Below, in pieces: positions 51,526 through 60,276 of a DNA stretch of 64,000 nucleotides. Under the pieces are notes generated by a model. That model saw only the letters and a list, made by a program, of their open reading frames with translations, was not told where the DNA came from and ran no database searches. A program made the translations under genes and the position numbers. Each line of letters opens with the position of its first letter. Positions within the stretch are counted from its first letter, which is position 1. This DNA comes from Phycisphaerales bacterium (GTDB lineage Bacteria; Planctomycetota; Phycisphaerae; UBA1845; UTPLA1), in the NCBI GenBank assembly GCA_020639075.1, contig JACKHI010000001.1, positions 1,674,001-1,738,000 of the forward strand. Reading direction: 5' to 3'.

Positions 51526-52638
51526 ATGCGCGTTCGAGAATCTCGACGAGGCCTGATCCTCGCGTCCCTTGTCAGCCTGATACTGATCACAGGTCCGGCG
51601 GCAGAATTCGCGTCGGCAGTCGTGACCGATATCGTCGGATCTGCGCGCGCCCGCGTCGTCCAGTTCGGCCCCAATATTCCGACCGAGTCGGACTCAAGCG
51701 TTGCCTCCGTGCCAACCACAGTACCGAACCCGCCCGCCATTGCCGAAGCCGAATTGACGCGCGTCGCGCCCGAGGGCGACGCGACAGCCGGTGGCAGTGC
51801 GCAGGCCGTATTTGAGCCGCCCAATCTCAGCGGAATCGGCGTCCCCAACGATGTCGGATTCGACTTGGGGTGCTTTACGGATGACAATGAAACGACGTGG
51901 CTTGTCGAAGGCGGCGTCACGGAGCGAAGGACCATTGTCCTCGACTCCAACCAGACCGGCACGGAAATCGTCGTCGGGCCCACCGAACTCGCCCGCAGCC
52001 GCATCCTTCTTTCCGGCGTCATGTTGATCACGTCGCTTGACCCCGTCCGCGACCTGACGGGCGTCGAAATCGAGCTCAATCTGACCGTCACCAAGTATGA
52101 CGAAATGGCGACGCCCCCGTCGGAACAGGTGCTCGCGGGGCAGCTCATCCTGCGGGGCGGTCCGCTTGGCGCCGTGACCGTTGCTGAGGCGACAGGCGCC
52201 TTCGCCCCTGTCGCTCCAACGGTTCTGGATTTCTCAGCCCTCGTCGTCAATCTGCCGCTCGTCAAGGCCATCATCTTTGCCGGCGTCGAACTGCCCTACG
52301 AGTACAGCTACCGGCCCAATCGGCCATTTGATCTCGAGCTCGAAGTCTCGTCCCAGATTCGCAACATTCCGGGCGGCACGGGCGGAGCGGCCGTATTCGG
52401 CCTGCCTCAGACCGGCCTCGGCGACATCCTCGCCAAGGTCAAGAACGACGATCGCGGCGACCAGCTCGAAGCGGTCATCGCCGAACAGGTGGATACGACA
52501 GGCGCGGCCTATCAGGGCGGCATCCCGTCGCTTTTCCCGGCGTGCGGCCTCTTCGGCATCGAATCCGCAATGACCCTCTTCGCATTCGGCGGTATTTACC
52601 GATTGCGACGTCGCCGGCGCAAATCGCATGCAAGGTAA
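51526..52638 (+). CDS. Exported protein with Cys-Gly CTERM-like tail
   Basis: The 370 residues start with a signal peptide (MRVRESRRGLILASLVSLIL, cut near residue 30). The mature part is a beta-rich domain of no recognised family, with a LTGVEIELNLTV segment near 180. The C-terminus reads FPACGLFGIESAMTLFAFGG and ends in a run of Arg/Lys. Cys-Gly, hydrophobic helix, basic end is the same layout as at 28513 and 62998. The SHOCT gene starts inside its last codons, so the two are probably co-expressed. Confidence 0.85.
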   Translation: MRVRESRRGLILASLVSLILITGPAAEFASAVVTDIVGSARARVVQFGPNIPTESDSSVASVPTTVPNPPAIAEAELTRVAPEGDATAGGSAQAVFEPPNLSGIGVPNDVGFDLGCFTDDNETTWLVEGGVTERRTIVLDSNQTGTEIVVGPTELARSRILLSGVMLITSLDPVRDLTGVEIELNLTVTKYDEMATPPSEQVLAGQLILRGGPLGAVTVAEATGAFAPVAPTVLDFSALVVNLPLVKAIIFAGVELPYEYSYRPNRPFDLELEVSSQIRNIPGGTGGAAVFGLPQTGLGDILAKVKNDDRGDQLEAVIAEQVDTTGAAYQGGIPSLFPACGLFGIESAMTLFAFGGIYRLRRRRRKSHAR

Positions 52639-52906
52639 TCTGAGCCCCGCCAAGAGCGACGTCGGCGATGTCGTCTTCTGGTGCGCGATCATCATCGTCG
52701 CACTCCTGGCGATGTGGATCGTCGGCGTCTGGATCCGGAAAAAATACCTGGGCGATTCCGGCCCGAGCCGTCCCGAAAGCGCCCTGACGCTGCAGCAACT
52801 GCGCGACATGCGCCGCGACGGCCAAATCACAGAAGACGAGTTCCAAACGCTGAAATCGCAGATGATCGCGCAATTCAAACCGACGGATCTCGGCGATTCG
52901 GACTGA
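52628..52906 (+). CDS. Small SHOCT-like membrane protein
   Basis: The 92 residues have one TM near 15-36 (VVFWCAIIIVALLAMWIVGV). A C-terminal SHOCT-like helix pair follows near 52-82: LTLQQLRDMRRDGQITEDEF and then QTLKSQMI. SHOCT domains are short oligomerisation modules often fused to TM segments. The gene overlaps the CTERM-tagged gene by 11 bp. The function is unknown; the pairing with an exported protein is the only hint. Confidence 0.8.
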   Translation: MQGNLSPAKSDVGDVVFWCAIIIVALLAMWIVGVWIRKKYLGDSGPSRPESALTLQQLRDMRRDGQITEDEFQTLKSQMIAQFKPTDLGDSD

Positions 52907-53056
52907 CGCGCAGGTCCCGCCGACGCAAGCGCTTACGAATGGGAATGTAATAAAGCCACCCATCGGGCGGAGTCGATATGTTGCGTGCAAAGAGATAGAA
53001 TTCCGGTAGAGTGCAATCATCGAAGGACTTGAAGTCATCGCGGAAGGAATTTTCCC

Positions 53057-54397
53057 TTGGCCAACGGCAGCAACAGTGGCGGGAGTGACGGCGGACGATC
53101 GGGCGGCGGGAACGGCGGAAACAGCGGTTCCGGATCGCAGCGACGGCGCAAACAAAGCGTGTGCAGCTTTTGCGGAAAGACGCATCGCGAGGTCGGCCCC
53201 ATGGTCGAAGGACCGCGCGACGCCTACATCTGCTCCAACTGCGTCGACCTTTGCCACAACATCATTCAGCAGGAAAAACGCAAAGCGAGCGGTCTTCGCC
53301 CCCTCTTCCACAAGATCCCGCTTCCGCGCGAAATTACGGAATACCTCGATCGCTACGTGATCGGTCAGGAACACGCGAAGCGCAACCTCGCTGTCGCCGT
53401 GCATAACCACTATCAGCGCCTGACTCACGCCGATCGCGCCGAGCCCGATGATGTCGAAATCGAGAAGAGCAACATCCTGCTCCTCGGACCGACCGGCTCC
53501 GGCAAGACGCTGCTTGCGAAGACGCTCGCCCGCGTCCTCGACGTGCCCATCGCTATCGGCGATGCCACGACGCTGACCGAGGCCGGCTACGTCGGCGAAG
53601 ACGTCGAGAACATCCTGCTCCGATTGCTGCAGGTCGCCGACTTCGATCTCGAAGCGGCCCAGCGCGGCATCATCTACATTGACGAGATCGACAAGATCGG
53701 CCGCAGCTCCGGGAACGTCAGCATCACACGCGATGTGTCGGGCGAGGGCGTCCAGCAGTCGCTTCTCAAGATGCTCGAAGGCACTGTCGCGAATATCCCG
53801 CCGCAGGGCGGCCGCAAGCATCCCGAGCAGCAGTACATCCAGATGGACACGTCGCAGATCCTTTTCATCTGCGGCGGCACATTCAGCGGAATCGAAGAGA
53901 TCATCAAGCGCCGCATCGGTCAGAAGACGATCGGCTTCGCAACGGAAAATGTCGCTGAAGAGACGGCCAACGAACGCTCGGAGATTCTGCGACAGGTCAC
54001 ACCCGACGACCTCGTCGAATTCGGCATGATTCCCGAATTCGTCGGCCGCCTGCCGACGACGGCGACGCTCGGACCGCTGGATGAGGCATCACTCGTCCGT
54101 GTCCTGACGGAACCTCGAAACGCGCTGTGCCGACAATACGGCAAGCTCTTCGAACTCGCCGGCAGCGAACTCGAATTCACGGACGATGCGCTCGCCGAAT
54201 TCGCCAGGCTTGCAATTAAGCGGGACACCGGCGCACGCGCCTTGCGAGGCGTCGTCGAGGAACTGATGCTCGACGTCATGTTCGAGTTGCCGGAAGAGCA
54301 TCGCAAGGGCCGATACGTCATCACCGGCGAAATGGTCCGCGGCGAGACGCCGATCGAGCCTGTCGCTAACGAAGAACGCCGCAAGGAGTCTGCGTAG
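53057..54397 (+). CDS. clpX: ATP-dependent protease ATPase subunit ClpX
   Basis: The 446 residues form a full ClpX. A Gly/Ser-rich N-terminal extension (about 1-32) precedes the zinc-binding domain (CSFCGKTHREVG, ICSNCVDLC, about 35-70). The AAA+ domain has Walker A GPTGSGKT near 144, pore loop GYVGED near 177, Walker B IIYIDEIDKI near 206 and the ClpP-docking loop RIGQKTIGF near 286. It unfolds substrates for ClpP; clpP is not adjacent. The start is TTG at 53057 with AAGGA 8 nt upstream. No ATG fits. A strong terminator follows. Confidence 0.96.
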   Translation: MANGSNSGGSDGGRSGGGNGGNSGSGSQRRRKQSVCSFCGKTHREVGPMVEGPRDAYICSNCVDLCHNIIQQEKRKASGLRPLFHKIPLPREITEYLDRYVIGQEHAKRNLAVAVHNHYQRLTHADRAEPDDVEIEKSNILLLGPTGSGKTLLAKTLARVLDVPIAIGDATTLTEAGYVGEDVENILLRLLQVADFDLEAAQRGIIYIDEIDKIGRSSGNVSITRDVSGEGVQQSLLKMLEGTVANIPPQGGRKHPEQQYIQMDTSQILFICGGTFSGIEEIIKRRIGQKTIGFATENVAEETANERSEILRQVTPDDLVEFGMIPEFVGRLPTTATLGPLDEASLVRVLTEPRNALCRQYGKLFELAGSELEFTDDALAEFARLAIKRDTGARALRGVVEELMLDVMFELPEEHRKGRYVITGEMVRGETPIEPVANEERRKESA

Positions 54398-54421
54398 TTT
54401 TTCTAAGTCCGCCGATATGCC

Positions 54422-54456
54422 ACGCCACGGTGTCGTCCGCGACGCCGTGGCGTTTT
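54422..54456 (+). terminator. Rho-independent terminator of clpX
   Basis: A 14-bp stem (54422-54435 with 54440-54453, one T-G wobble) with a TCCG loop is followed by TTTT. It lies 25 bp after the clpX stop. Confidence 0.88.
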
Positions 54457-54566
54457 CATGCGCGGCACTTGTTCACACGCGAGCCGATGGAAACCGATAC
54501 TTAATGCGATGCAGGCCGCTCACGTGCAACGGCCGAGATTCAGGGCAACCCAGCGAGAAGCAAACA

Positions 54567-54767
54567 GTGAGCCAACCCGCCCCACCGACGCCGCCTGCTC
54601 CTTCCGCCACCGTCATGATGCTTTGCCCGCATCTGCGCTGCAGGAAAATCCTGCGAGTGCCTCAGAAATGCCGCGGCAAGCAAGTCAAATGCCACTTCTG
54701 CGGCAAGACGTTCCAGGTTCCGGCAGACGCGAAGCCCGCCGAGCCGGCGCCCGACGGTCTCGTCTGA
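54567..54767 (+). CDS. Small zinc-ribbon protein
   Basis: The product is 66 residues from GTG at 54567. A Pro-rich start (SQPAPPTPPAPSATVM) is followed by LCPHLRCRKILRVPQKCRGK and then QVKCHFCGKTFQVP. This gives CP-x3-C...C-x6-CHFCG spacing, close to the planctomycete ribbon with CPxC...CxxC. The tail is Pro/Ala-rich. An ATG at 54504 would add 21 residues without a ribosome site. It probably forms a zinc knuckle used as a regulatory or anchoring module; no partner is known. Confidence 0.65.
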   Translation: MSQPAPPTPPAPSATVMMLCPHLRCRKILRVPQKCRGKQVKCHFCGKTFQVPADAKPAEPAPDGLV

Positions 54768-55262
54768 TCGACGCCGCGGCCACTGAATTCCGCCCGGAGT
54801 TTCAGCATTCACTCGAATTCTTAACCATGCGCTAATACTGTCGGGACGGACGCGTCAATTCCCCGCTCATTGATTTTCACCGCCCCGCTTTTGACGTTTC
54901 GCTACGTGCTTTTTCATTGACGCGTGGATCTACTGACAATTAGCATCTGCGAAACTGACGTTCGGATGGCTTCGCTGACTTTCTCTTCGGGCCGTTCAGT
55001 CCGACGGCGCCGCCATCACCGGCTTTCCGGCAAATTGTATTCATTTGAAGAAATAACAGTCGTCAGCCTTTGAGTCTGCCACTTCCGGCGAGAAGGATCG
55101 TTCGAGCAGCGCCTCGCGCCGGGAATTCCGTCGTGCCTGCGTGCTGCTTGTCGCCGCCGGCCGAATTGCGCCGCGTTTCAACACAGGCCGCGAACCGCAA
55201 GTGCGATTCGCGAATCCTGTGTTCGAGTTTCAGTCAGGGAAATTAGCTGGAGGAATCTCGAT
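54768..55262. other. Intergenic region before the PEP-CTERM gene
   Basis: These 495 bp contain no gene or repeat that I recognise. They presumably contain the promoter and leader of the PEP-CTERM gene; GGAGG at 55250-55254 is its ribosome site. Confidence 0.4.
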
Positions 55263-56219
55263 ATGACTGCACGAAGATGGATGTTGATCCTGCCGGGATT
55301 GATCACGGCGCTGGCGGCAGCGCCGACCTATGCTGAACACGGCAGATTCCTGCAAGACGCCGCACCCACAAATATCGTTCAACAGTACGGCAATGCCAAC
55401 CCGACGGCATTCGATCAGGTCGTGACGGATACTGTCAAGGATCTGAATGTCGGCAATATTCGGTTCGACTATGACACATATACCCTGCGCCCAGGCAACG
55501 TCGGCGGCGGCGGCGCACTGTCCGGCGGGTTCTTCATGAATCCCGGATTTCAGCTCAAGCCGGGCTTCTCCCTGGCCTGGGTACAGACCGTCAATGCGAC
55601 GCATGCGGGCGACAACGAATGGAACCTTCCGGACACCGGCGCCGGCACGTTCCCCGATGCAGATCCGATGGATCGAGCGCCAGGGACATTCGGCCCCGAT
55701 GACACGTTGCTCGCACCGACGTACGTGTTCAATACGCCCGCCGCAAACACGACCGGCACGGCCCCGACACTCGGATTCCAGGACTTCCCGGGGCGGGGCT
55801 TCGCGGACGGTAATCAGACGTGGCTCGCCGAACTCGGTCTCACTTGCATTTCCAATACGGCGACGCTCAACATTGACGGCCGGATGTTCCGCGATGTTCG
55901 CGTCATTGATACGTTGCTCTGGGGCTTTGACCTCAACGGTCTTCCCGTTGCCATGCCCGGCATCGGCAATGTCGGCGCTAACGCTCCGCACTTCTGGTCC
56001 GATCCGACAGGGACCTACCTCGACACGCTGAACAACTTTTACGATGGAATGGGCGGAGGCGGCGGCGATGACGGCATGGGCGGCATGCTCCCGGCGAAGG
56101 TCAGCGCCCTGTACCACTTCTCCAACAACTCGAATTGCTTCCAGGCCGTACCCGAGCCCGGAACGCTGTTACTGCTTCTCCCCGGCCTGTTCGTCCTTGT
56201 GCGGCGACATCGCGACTGA
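55263..56219 (+). CDS. PEP-CTERM sorting domain protein
   Basis: The 318 residues have a signal peptide (1-22) and a beta-rich body with several Gly-rich loops (GNVGGGGALSGGFF, MGGGGGDDGMGGM). They end in VPEPGTLLLLLPGLFVLVRR, a classical PEP-CTERM tail: PEP motif, hydrophobic helix, basic end. Such proteins are processed by exosortase and often become part of an extracellular matrix. No exosortase gene is in the window. GGAGG lies about 8 nt before the ATG. The body belongs to no enzyme family I recognise. Confidence 0.9.
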   Translation: MTARRWMLILPGLITALAAAPTYAEHGRFLQDAAPTNIVQQYGNANPTAFDQVVTDTVKDLNVGNIRFDYDTYTLRPGNVGGGGALSGGFFMNPGFQLKPGFSLAWVQTVNATHAGDNEWNLPDTGAGTFPDADPMDRAPGTFGPDDTLLAPTYVFNTPAANTTGTAPTLGFQDFPGRGFADGNQTWLAELGLTCISNTATLNIDGRMFRDVRVIDTLLWGFDLNGLPVAMPGIGNVGANAPHFWSDPTGTYLDTLNNFYDGMGGGGGDDGMGGMLPAKVSALYHFSNNSNCFQAVPEPGTLLLLLPGLFVLVRRHRD

Positions 56220-56252
56220 TCGCGTCGACCGGATTTCTGTTTGGCAATGACC

Positions 56253-56290
56253 AAGGCCGTCTCCATCCGAATGGAGGCGGCCTCATCTTT
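56253..56290 (+). terminator. Probable terminator after the PEP-CTERM gene
   Basis: A 12-bp stem with one G-U pair (GGCCGTCTCCAT at 56255-56266 with ATGGAGGCGGCC at 56271-56282) and a 4-nt loop is followed by a short T-rich run. Confidence 0.7.
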
Positions 56291-56425
56291 GCTCCCTGCT
56301 CCATCACGCGGAATCAACCCACAACCCCCGTCTGCGACACGCGCGTCCCATACGCGCCGCCGCCCCCGCGACGGAAGCCGAGCAGGACTCTGCGTGTCGA
56401 GCGCCATCCTCTCCTCCCTCTTACC

Positions 56426-56454
56426 TTGTCATATCGCCCTGCGCCGCCAATAAT
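56426..56454 (+). promoter_or_regulatory. Putative sigma-70 promoter for valS
   Basis: TTGTCA at 56426-56431 and AATAAT at 56449-56454 are 17 bp apart. This would give a start near 56461 and a 50-nt leader to the valS ATG at 56511. Confidence 0.45.
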
Positions 56455-56510
56455 CCCGGTTTGCCTCCAGCAAGAGGGAAACCAAGCAACCATTTGGAAA
56501 GACTGAGGTT

Positions 56511-59500
56511 ATGGCAAAATCCTACGACCCCGCCGCGGTCGAGAAAGACATCTTCGCCTTCTGGCAATCGGGCGAGCGGTTCAAGGCCGATCCAGCAGCG
56601 GACGGGGACCCGTTCTGCATCGTCATCCCGCCGCCGAATGTCACGGGCGCACTGCACCTCGGCCATGCCCTGAACAACACGCTTCAGGACATCCTCATCC
56701 GCCGCGCGCGCATGCAGGGCCGGAACGCATTCTGGCTCGTCGGCACCGATCACGCCGGCATCGCCACGCAGGCGACCGTCGAGAAGACGATCCGCAAGGA
56801 TGAGAACAAGAGCCGCCACGACCTTGGCCGCGACGAAATGGTCAAACGCATCTGGGCGTGGAAGGAAAAGTTCGGCGGTCGCATCGTCGAACAGCTCAAA
56901 CTCATGGGCTGCTCCTGCGACTACTCGCGCGAACGCTTCACGCTGGACGAGATGTGCGCGAAGGCCGTTCGCGAGACGTTCTTCAAGCTCTTCCGCGACG
57001 GGTTGATCTATCGCGGCAAGCGCCTCGTCAATTGGGATACCCAGCTGCGCACCGCCGTCGCCGACGATGAAGTCGTCCACGAGACAGTCAAGGGCAAGTT
57101 CTACTACTTCAAGTACCCGATCATCGATCCGAAGCCTGGCGAGCCGGAGTTCGTCCACATTGCAACGACGCGCCCCGAGACGATGCTCGCCGATACCGCC
57201 GTCGCCGTGCATCCGAATCCCGAGGCCGCCCTTGACCAGGCACGCGTCGAACTCGAAGGCCGCCGACAACAGGCCAAAGACAAGGAACGTGCCGGCTACG
57301 AAAAATCGCTGGAAGAACTCGCCGAGCGCCGCACCACGATGCTCCCGCTGCTGAAGACGCTCAGCGCGATGGCGAAGGACGGACGCAAGATTCGGCTTCC
57401 GCTGACGGATCGCGAGATTCCGCTCATCTGCGACGAGTGGGCGAACCCGGCTTTGGGCACGGGCTGCGTGAAGATCACGCCGGCACACGATCCGAACGAC
57501 TACGAAGTCGCGCGCCGACACGATCTACCAATGATCAGCGTCCTGACGGACGACGGCAAAGTCGCCGAAATCATTGAGACCGACGGCACGACGAACAAGA
57601 ATTCAGGCAACTACGCCAGCCTCGCCTTCTCGACGGACGGCCGAAAGAAAGTCGTCGAAGACCTGGAGGCGTTGGATCTGGTCGAGAAGATCGAGGATCG
57701 CCAGATCGAACTCGGCCACTCCGATCGCAGCAAGGCGCCGATCGAGCCGTACCTGAGCGATCAGTGGTTTGTGCGCATGGGCGATCTGGAACCGGACCAC
57801 GCGGCGAAGATCGAAGGCCTGCGCCACAAGGCGCCGGGGCTTGCGCAGATGGCCATCGACGCCGTCCAGCGCGGCGACTTCACGTTCCATCCGGCGCGAT
57901 ACGAGAAGACCTACGTCGACTGGCTCGGCGAAAAGCGCGACTGGTGCATCAGCCGGCAGCTTTGGTGGGGACATCGGATACCGGTCTGGACGTTGCCTTC
58001 TGATTCTCCTATTCCGCTCGACAAGTACTTCTGGGATCGACTTGGCACACTGTCTGACTGGGTCACCGAGGGTCGCGCATTCGCTCGACTAGGATCGGAG
58101 GCGCTATTCTCACACGAGGGAGTAATCCTAAGCGGAGATTCCAACGAATCGCTTACGATCGCCATTCTCAATGAGAACGACGAAGAAATCGTCACGTTGA
58201 TTGAGGACTTCGGGTTCGTCAGGGACCCCGACGTCCTCGACACCTGGTTTAGCTCCGCCCTCTGGCCGCATAGCACGCTCGGCTGGCCGGACGCGTCGCT
58301 CAACAAAAAGGCGTCACTCCTCGGCACGTACTACCCGACCAGCGTCCTCTCCACGGCCCGCGAGATCATCACGCTCTGGGTCGCCCGCATGGTCATGACA
58401 GGGCTTTACAACGTCGGCAAGATTCCCTTCCGCGACGTCGTCATCCATCCCGTCATCCAGGACGGCAATGGTCAGAAAATGTCCAAGAGCCTTGGCAACG
58501 GTGTCGATCCCGTCGATATCATCGACTTCTACGGCGCCGACGCCCTGCGCTTCACGCTCGCCGATCTCGCGACGGAAACGCAGGACATTCGCATGCCCGT
58601 CAAGGCGCAGAAGCTCCCCGACGGTCGCGAAGTCAACGTCAGCCCCAAGTTCGAGCAGGGCCGCAACTTCTGCAACAAACTCTGGCAGGCATCGACGGGT
58701 TACGTGTTCGCGATGCTGGACGGATACGATCCGAAACCGCTCGATCCGAAGAAGCTGCGCCTGGAAGACCGCTGGATCCTCTCCAAGTCGCAGACGTGCC
58801 TGGCCGCCGTCAACAAGTCCCTCGACGGGTATCGCTTCAGCGAGGCGATGAAGACGCTTTACAGCTTCATGTGGGACGACTACTGCAGCGACTACATTGA
58901 GATGACCAAGGCCCGCCTCCAGGGCGCCGGCGACGAAAAGGCTGCCGCCCAGCAGGTCCTGATCCACGTGCTGGACACGATCCTGCGCATGCTGCACCCG
59001 TTCATCCCGTTCGTGACGGAATCCCTCTGGCATCAACTGAATGAAGCCGCGCCCAAGCGCGGTCTGACGCGGATCATCAACGGCGAGCCCGCATTGATGA
59101 CCGCCGCGTGGCCCGCCGTGGATGACGCGCTCCTCGACGAATCCGTCGAAGCGGAAATGCAGATGCTCCAGGGCGTCATCAAGAGCGTCCGCGAGATCCG
59201 CGGCAACGTGAATGTCTATCGCAGCAAGGCGAAGGAAGAGACGCTGCGCACGCTGCCGAGCGCCGTGCTACTCGCGGACGACATTGCCGCCGCGCTCGTC
59301 AATCGCTACACGGATTTTGTCACGCGCCTCGCCGGCTGCGACGCGATCGAAGTGCGAACAAACGGCGCGAAGCCCGAGGGCGTCATGACCAACGTCGTCG
59401 GCGCGATGCAGATCTGCGTCCCAGTCGCCGACCTGCTCGATCTGAACGCCGTCCAGGAGACCGAGCGCAAGAAACTCGACGATCTGCGCAAGCAGCTCGC

Positions 59501-59633
59501 CTCGACAGAAAAGCGAATGAGCAACGAGGCCTACGTGCGCAATGCACCGCCGGAAATCGTCGAAGAAACGCAGCAGCGTATCGCGGAACTCAGAACGCAG
59601 ATCGCCGCGCTCGCGTCAAGCCTCGGCGAATAG
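56511..59633 (+). CDS. valS: Valyl-tRNA synthetase
   Basis: The 1040-residue class I enzyme charges tRNA-Val. HIGH motif: PPPNVTGALHLGHALN near residues 42-57. The editing domain contains TTRPETMLADTAVAVHP near 219. The KMSKS motif GQKMSKSLGNGVDP is near 652. The C-terminal coiled coil (ETERKKLDDLRKQLASTEKR) is typical of ValRS. Between GHRIPVW and DVLDTWFSSALWP (about 490-575) the sequence is some 35 residues longer than in E. coli and its codons are less GC-rich. GAGG lies just before the ATG. Confidence 0.96.
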   Translation: MAKSYDPAAVEKDIFAFWQSGERFKADPAADGDPFCIVIPPPNVTGALHLGHALNNTLQDILIRRARMQGRNAFWLVGTDHAGIATQATVEKTIRKDENKSRHDLGRDEMVKRIWAWKEKFGGRIVEQLKLMGCSCDYSRERFTLDEMCAKAVRETFFKLFRDGLIYRGKRLVNWDTQLRTAVADDEVVHETVKGKFYYFKYPIIDPKPGEPEFVHIATTRPETMLADTAVAVHPNPEAALDQARVELEGRRQQAKDKERAGYEKSLEELAERRTTMLPLLKTLSAMAKDGRKIRLPLTDREIPLICDEWANPALGTGCVKITPAHDPNDYEVARRHDLPMISVLTDDGKVAEIIETDGTTNKNSGNYASLAFSTDGRKKVVEDLEALDLVEKIEDRQIELGHSDRSKAPIEPYLSDQWFVRMGDLEPDHAAKIEGLRHKAPGLAQMAIDAVQRGDFTFHPARYEKTYVDWLGEKRDWCISRQLWWGHRIPVWTLPSDSPIPLDKYFWDRLGTLSDWVTEGRAFARLGSEALFSHEGVILSGDSNESLTIAILNENDEEIVTLIEDFGFVRDPDVLDTWFSSALWPHSTLGWPDASLNKKASLLGTYYPTSVLSTAREIITLWVARMVMTGLYNVGKIPFRDVVIHPVIQDGNGQKMSKSLGNGVDPVDIIDFYGADALRFTLADLATETQDIRMPVKAQKLPDGREVNVSPKFEQGRNFCNKLWQASTGYVFAMLDGYDPKPLDPKKLRLEDRWILSKSQTCLAAVNKSLDGYRFSEAMKTLYSFMWDDYCSDYIEMTKARLQGAGDEKAAAQQVLIHVLDTILRMLHPFIPFVTESLWHQLNEAAPKRGLTRIINGEPALMTAAWPAVDDALLDESVEAEMQMLQGVIKSVREIRGNVNVYRSKAKEETLRTLPSAVLLADDIAAALVNRYTDFVTRLAGCDAIEVRTNGAKPEGVMTNVVGAMQICVPVADLLDLNAVQETERKKLDDLRKQLASTEKRMSNEAYVRNAPPEIVEETQQRIAELRTQIAALASSLGE

Positions 59634-59826
59634 GCGGACGCGGCGCTGTCGCGACAGAGGTGCGACCGGCCGTCAATGTCAAGACGAGAACCGCTGTAAA
59701 ATAGTGCGATTTATGTGAGTATTCTCGCGAAATGGTGTTGAATCTGTGCGCAGAGCGCATCGGCTTGCGTCACAGGACGCAGCGCGATACGCTCGGCGCT
59801 TGCGCTAATGACAGGAGATTCCGACT

Positions 59827-60231
59827 ATGGATGTGCGCATGGACCTGGCTCGCATCATCATCAAGGAGACCAGCGACCAACAGTACATCTTTCTCCGCGA
59901 GCATGGCGGCGAGCGCGAATTCCCCATCGTCATCGGCGACAACGAAGCATACGCCATTGATCGTCGACTCAAGGGAAAACATCGCCCCCGGCCGATGACG
60001 CACGACCTGTTGGCCGACATCATTGAGCAGATGAATGGCGATCTTGAGAAAATCGTCATTAACGACTTGAAGGATCACACGTTCTACGCCAAACTGCTGA
60101 TTCGGCAGGACGGTCGATTGCTTGAAATCGACAGCCGCCCTTCCGATGCGATCGCACTGGGTGTTGCGAGCGATACGCCGATTTTCGTAAGTGAGCACGT
60201 TCTCCGTGAAGTATGCCGCGACGTCTTTTGA
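59827..60231 (+). CDS. Bifunctional nuclease family protein (DUF151)
   Basis: The 134 residues match the BFN/DUF151 domain. It has the core GEREFPIVIGDNEAYAIDRR near residues 28-47, THDLLADIIEQM near 58-69 and IDSRPSDAIALGVASDTPIF near 100-119. The family is named for nuclease activity reported for a plant member; the role in bacteria is unclear. A GHMP kinase starts 45 bp downstream on the same strand. AGGAG lies 9 nt before the ATG at 59827. Confidence 0.93.
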   Translation: MDVRMDLARIIIKETSDQQYIFLREHGGEREFPIVIGDNEAYAIDRRLKGKHRPRPMTHDLLADIIEQMNGDLEKIVINDLKDHTFYAKLLIRQDGRLLEIDSRPSDAIALGVASDTPIFVSEHVLREVCRDVF

Positions 60232-60276
60232 CTTGGCGCGGCATCGGGCGGTTTTTGCACCAGAGAGTAATTCGAG

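Noticed and set aside
51216..52274. N-terminal extension of the minus-strand lipoprotein frame to 538 residues
   Set aside because: The extension is antisense to the CTERM-tagged gene. Only the last 185 residues from the ATG at 51215 show a signal and lipobox.
52475..53821. 448-residue minus-strand frame
   Set aside because: It is antisense to the SHOCT gene and clpX.
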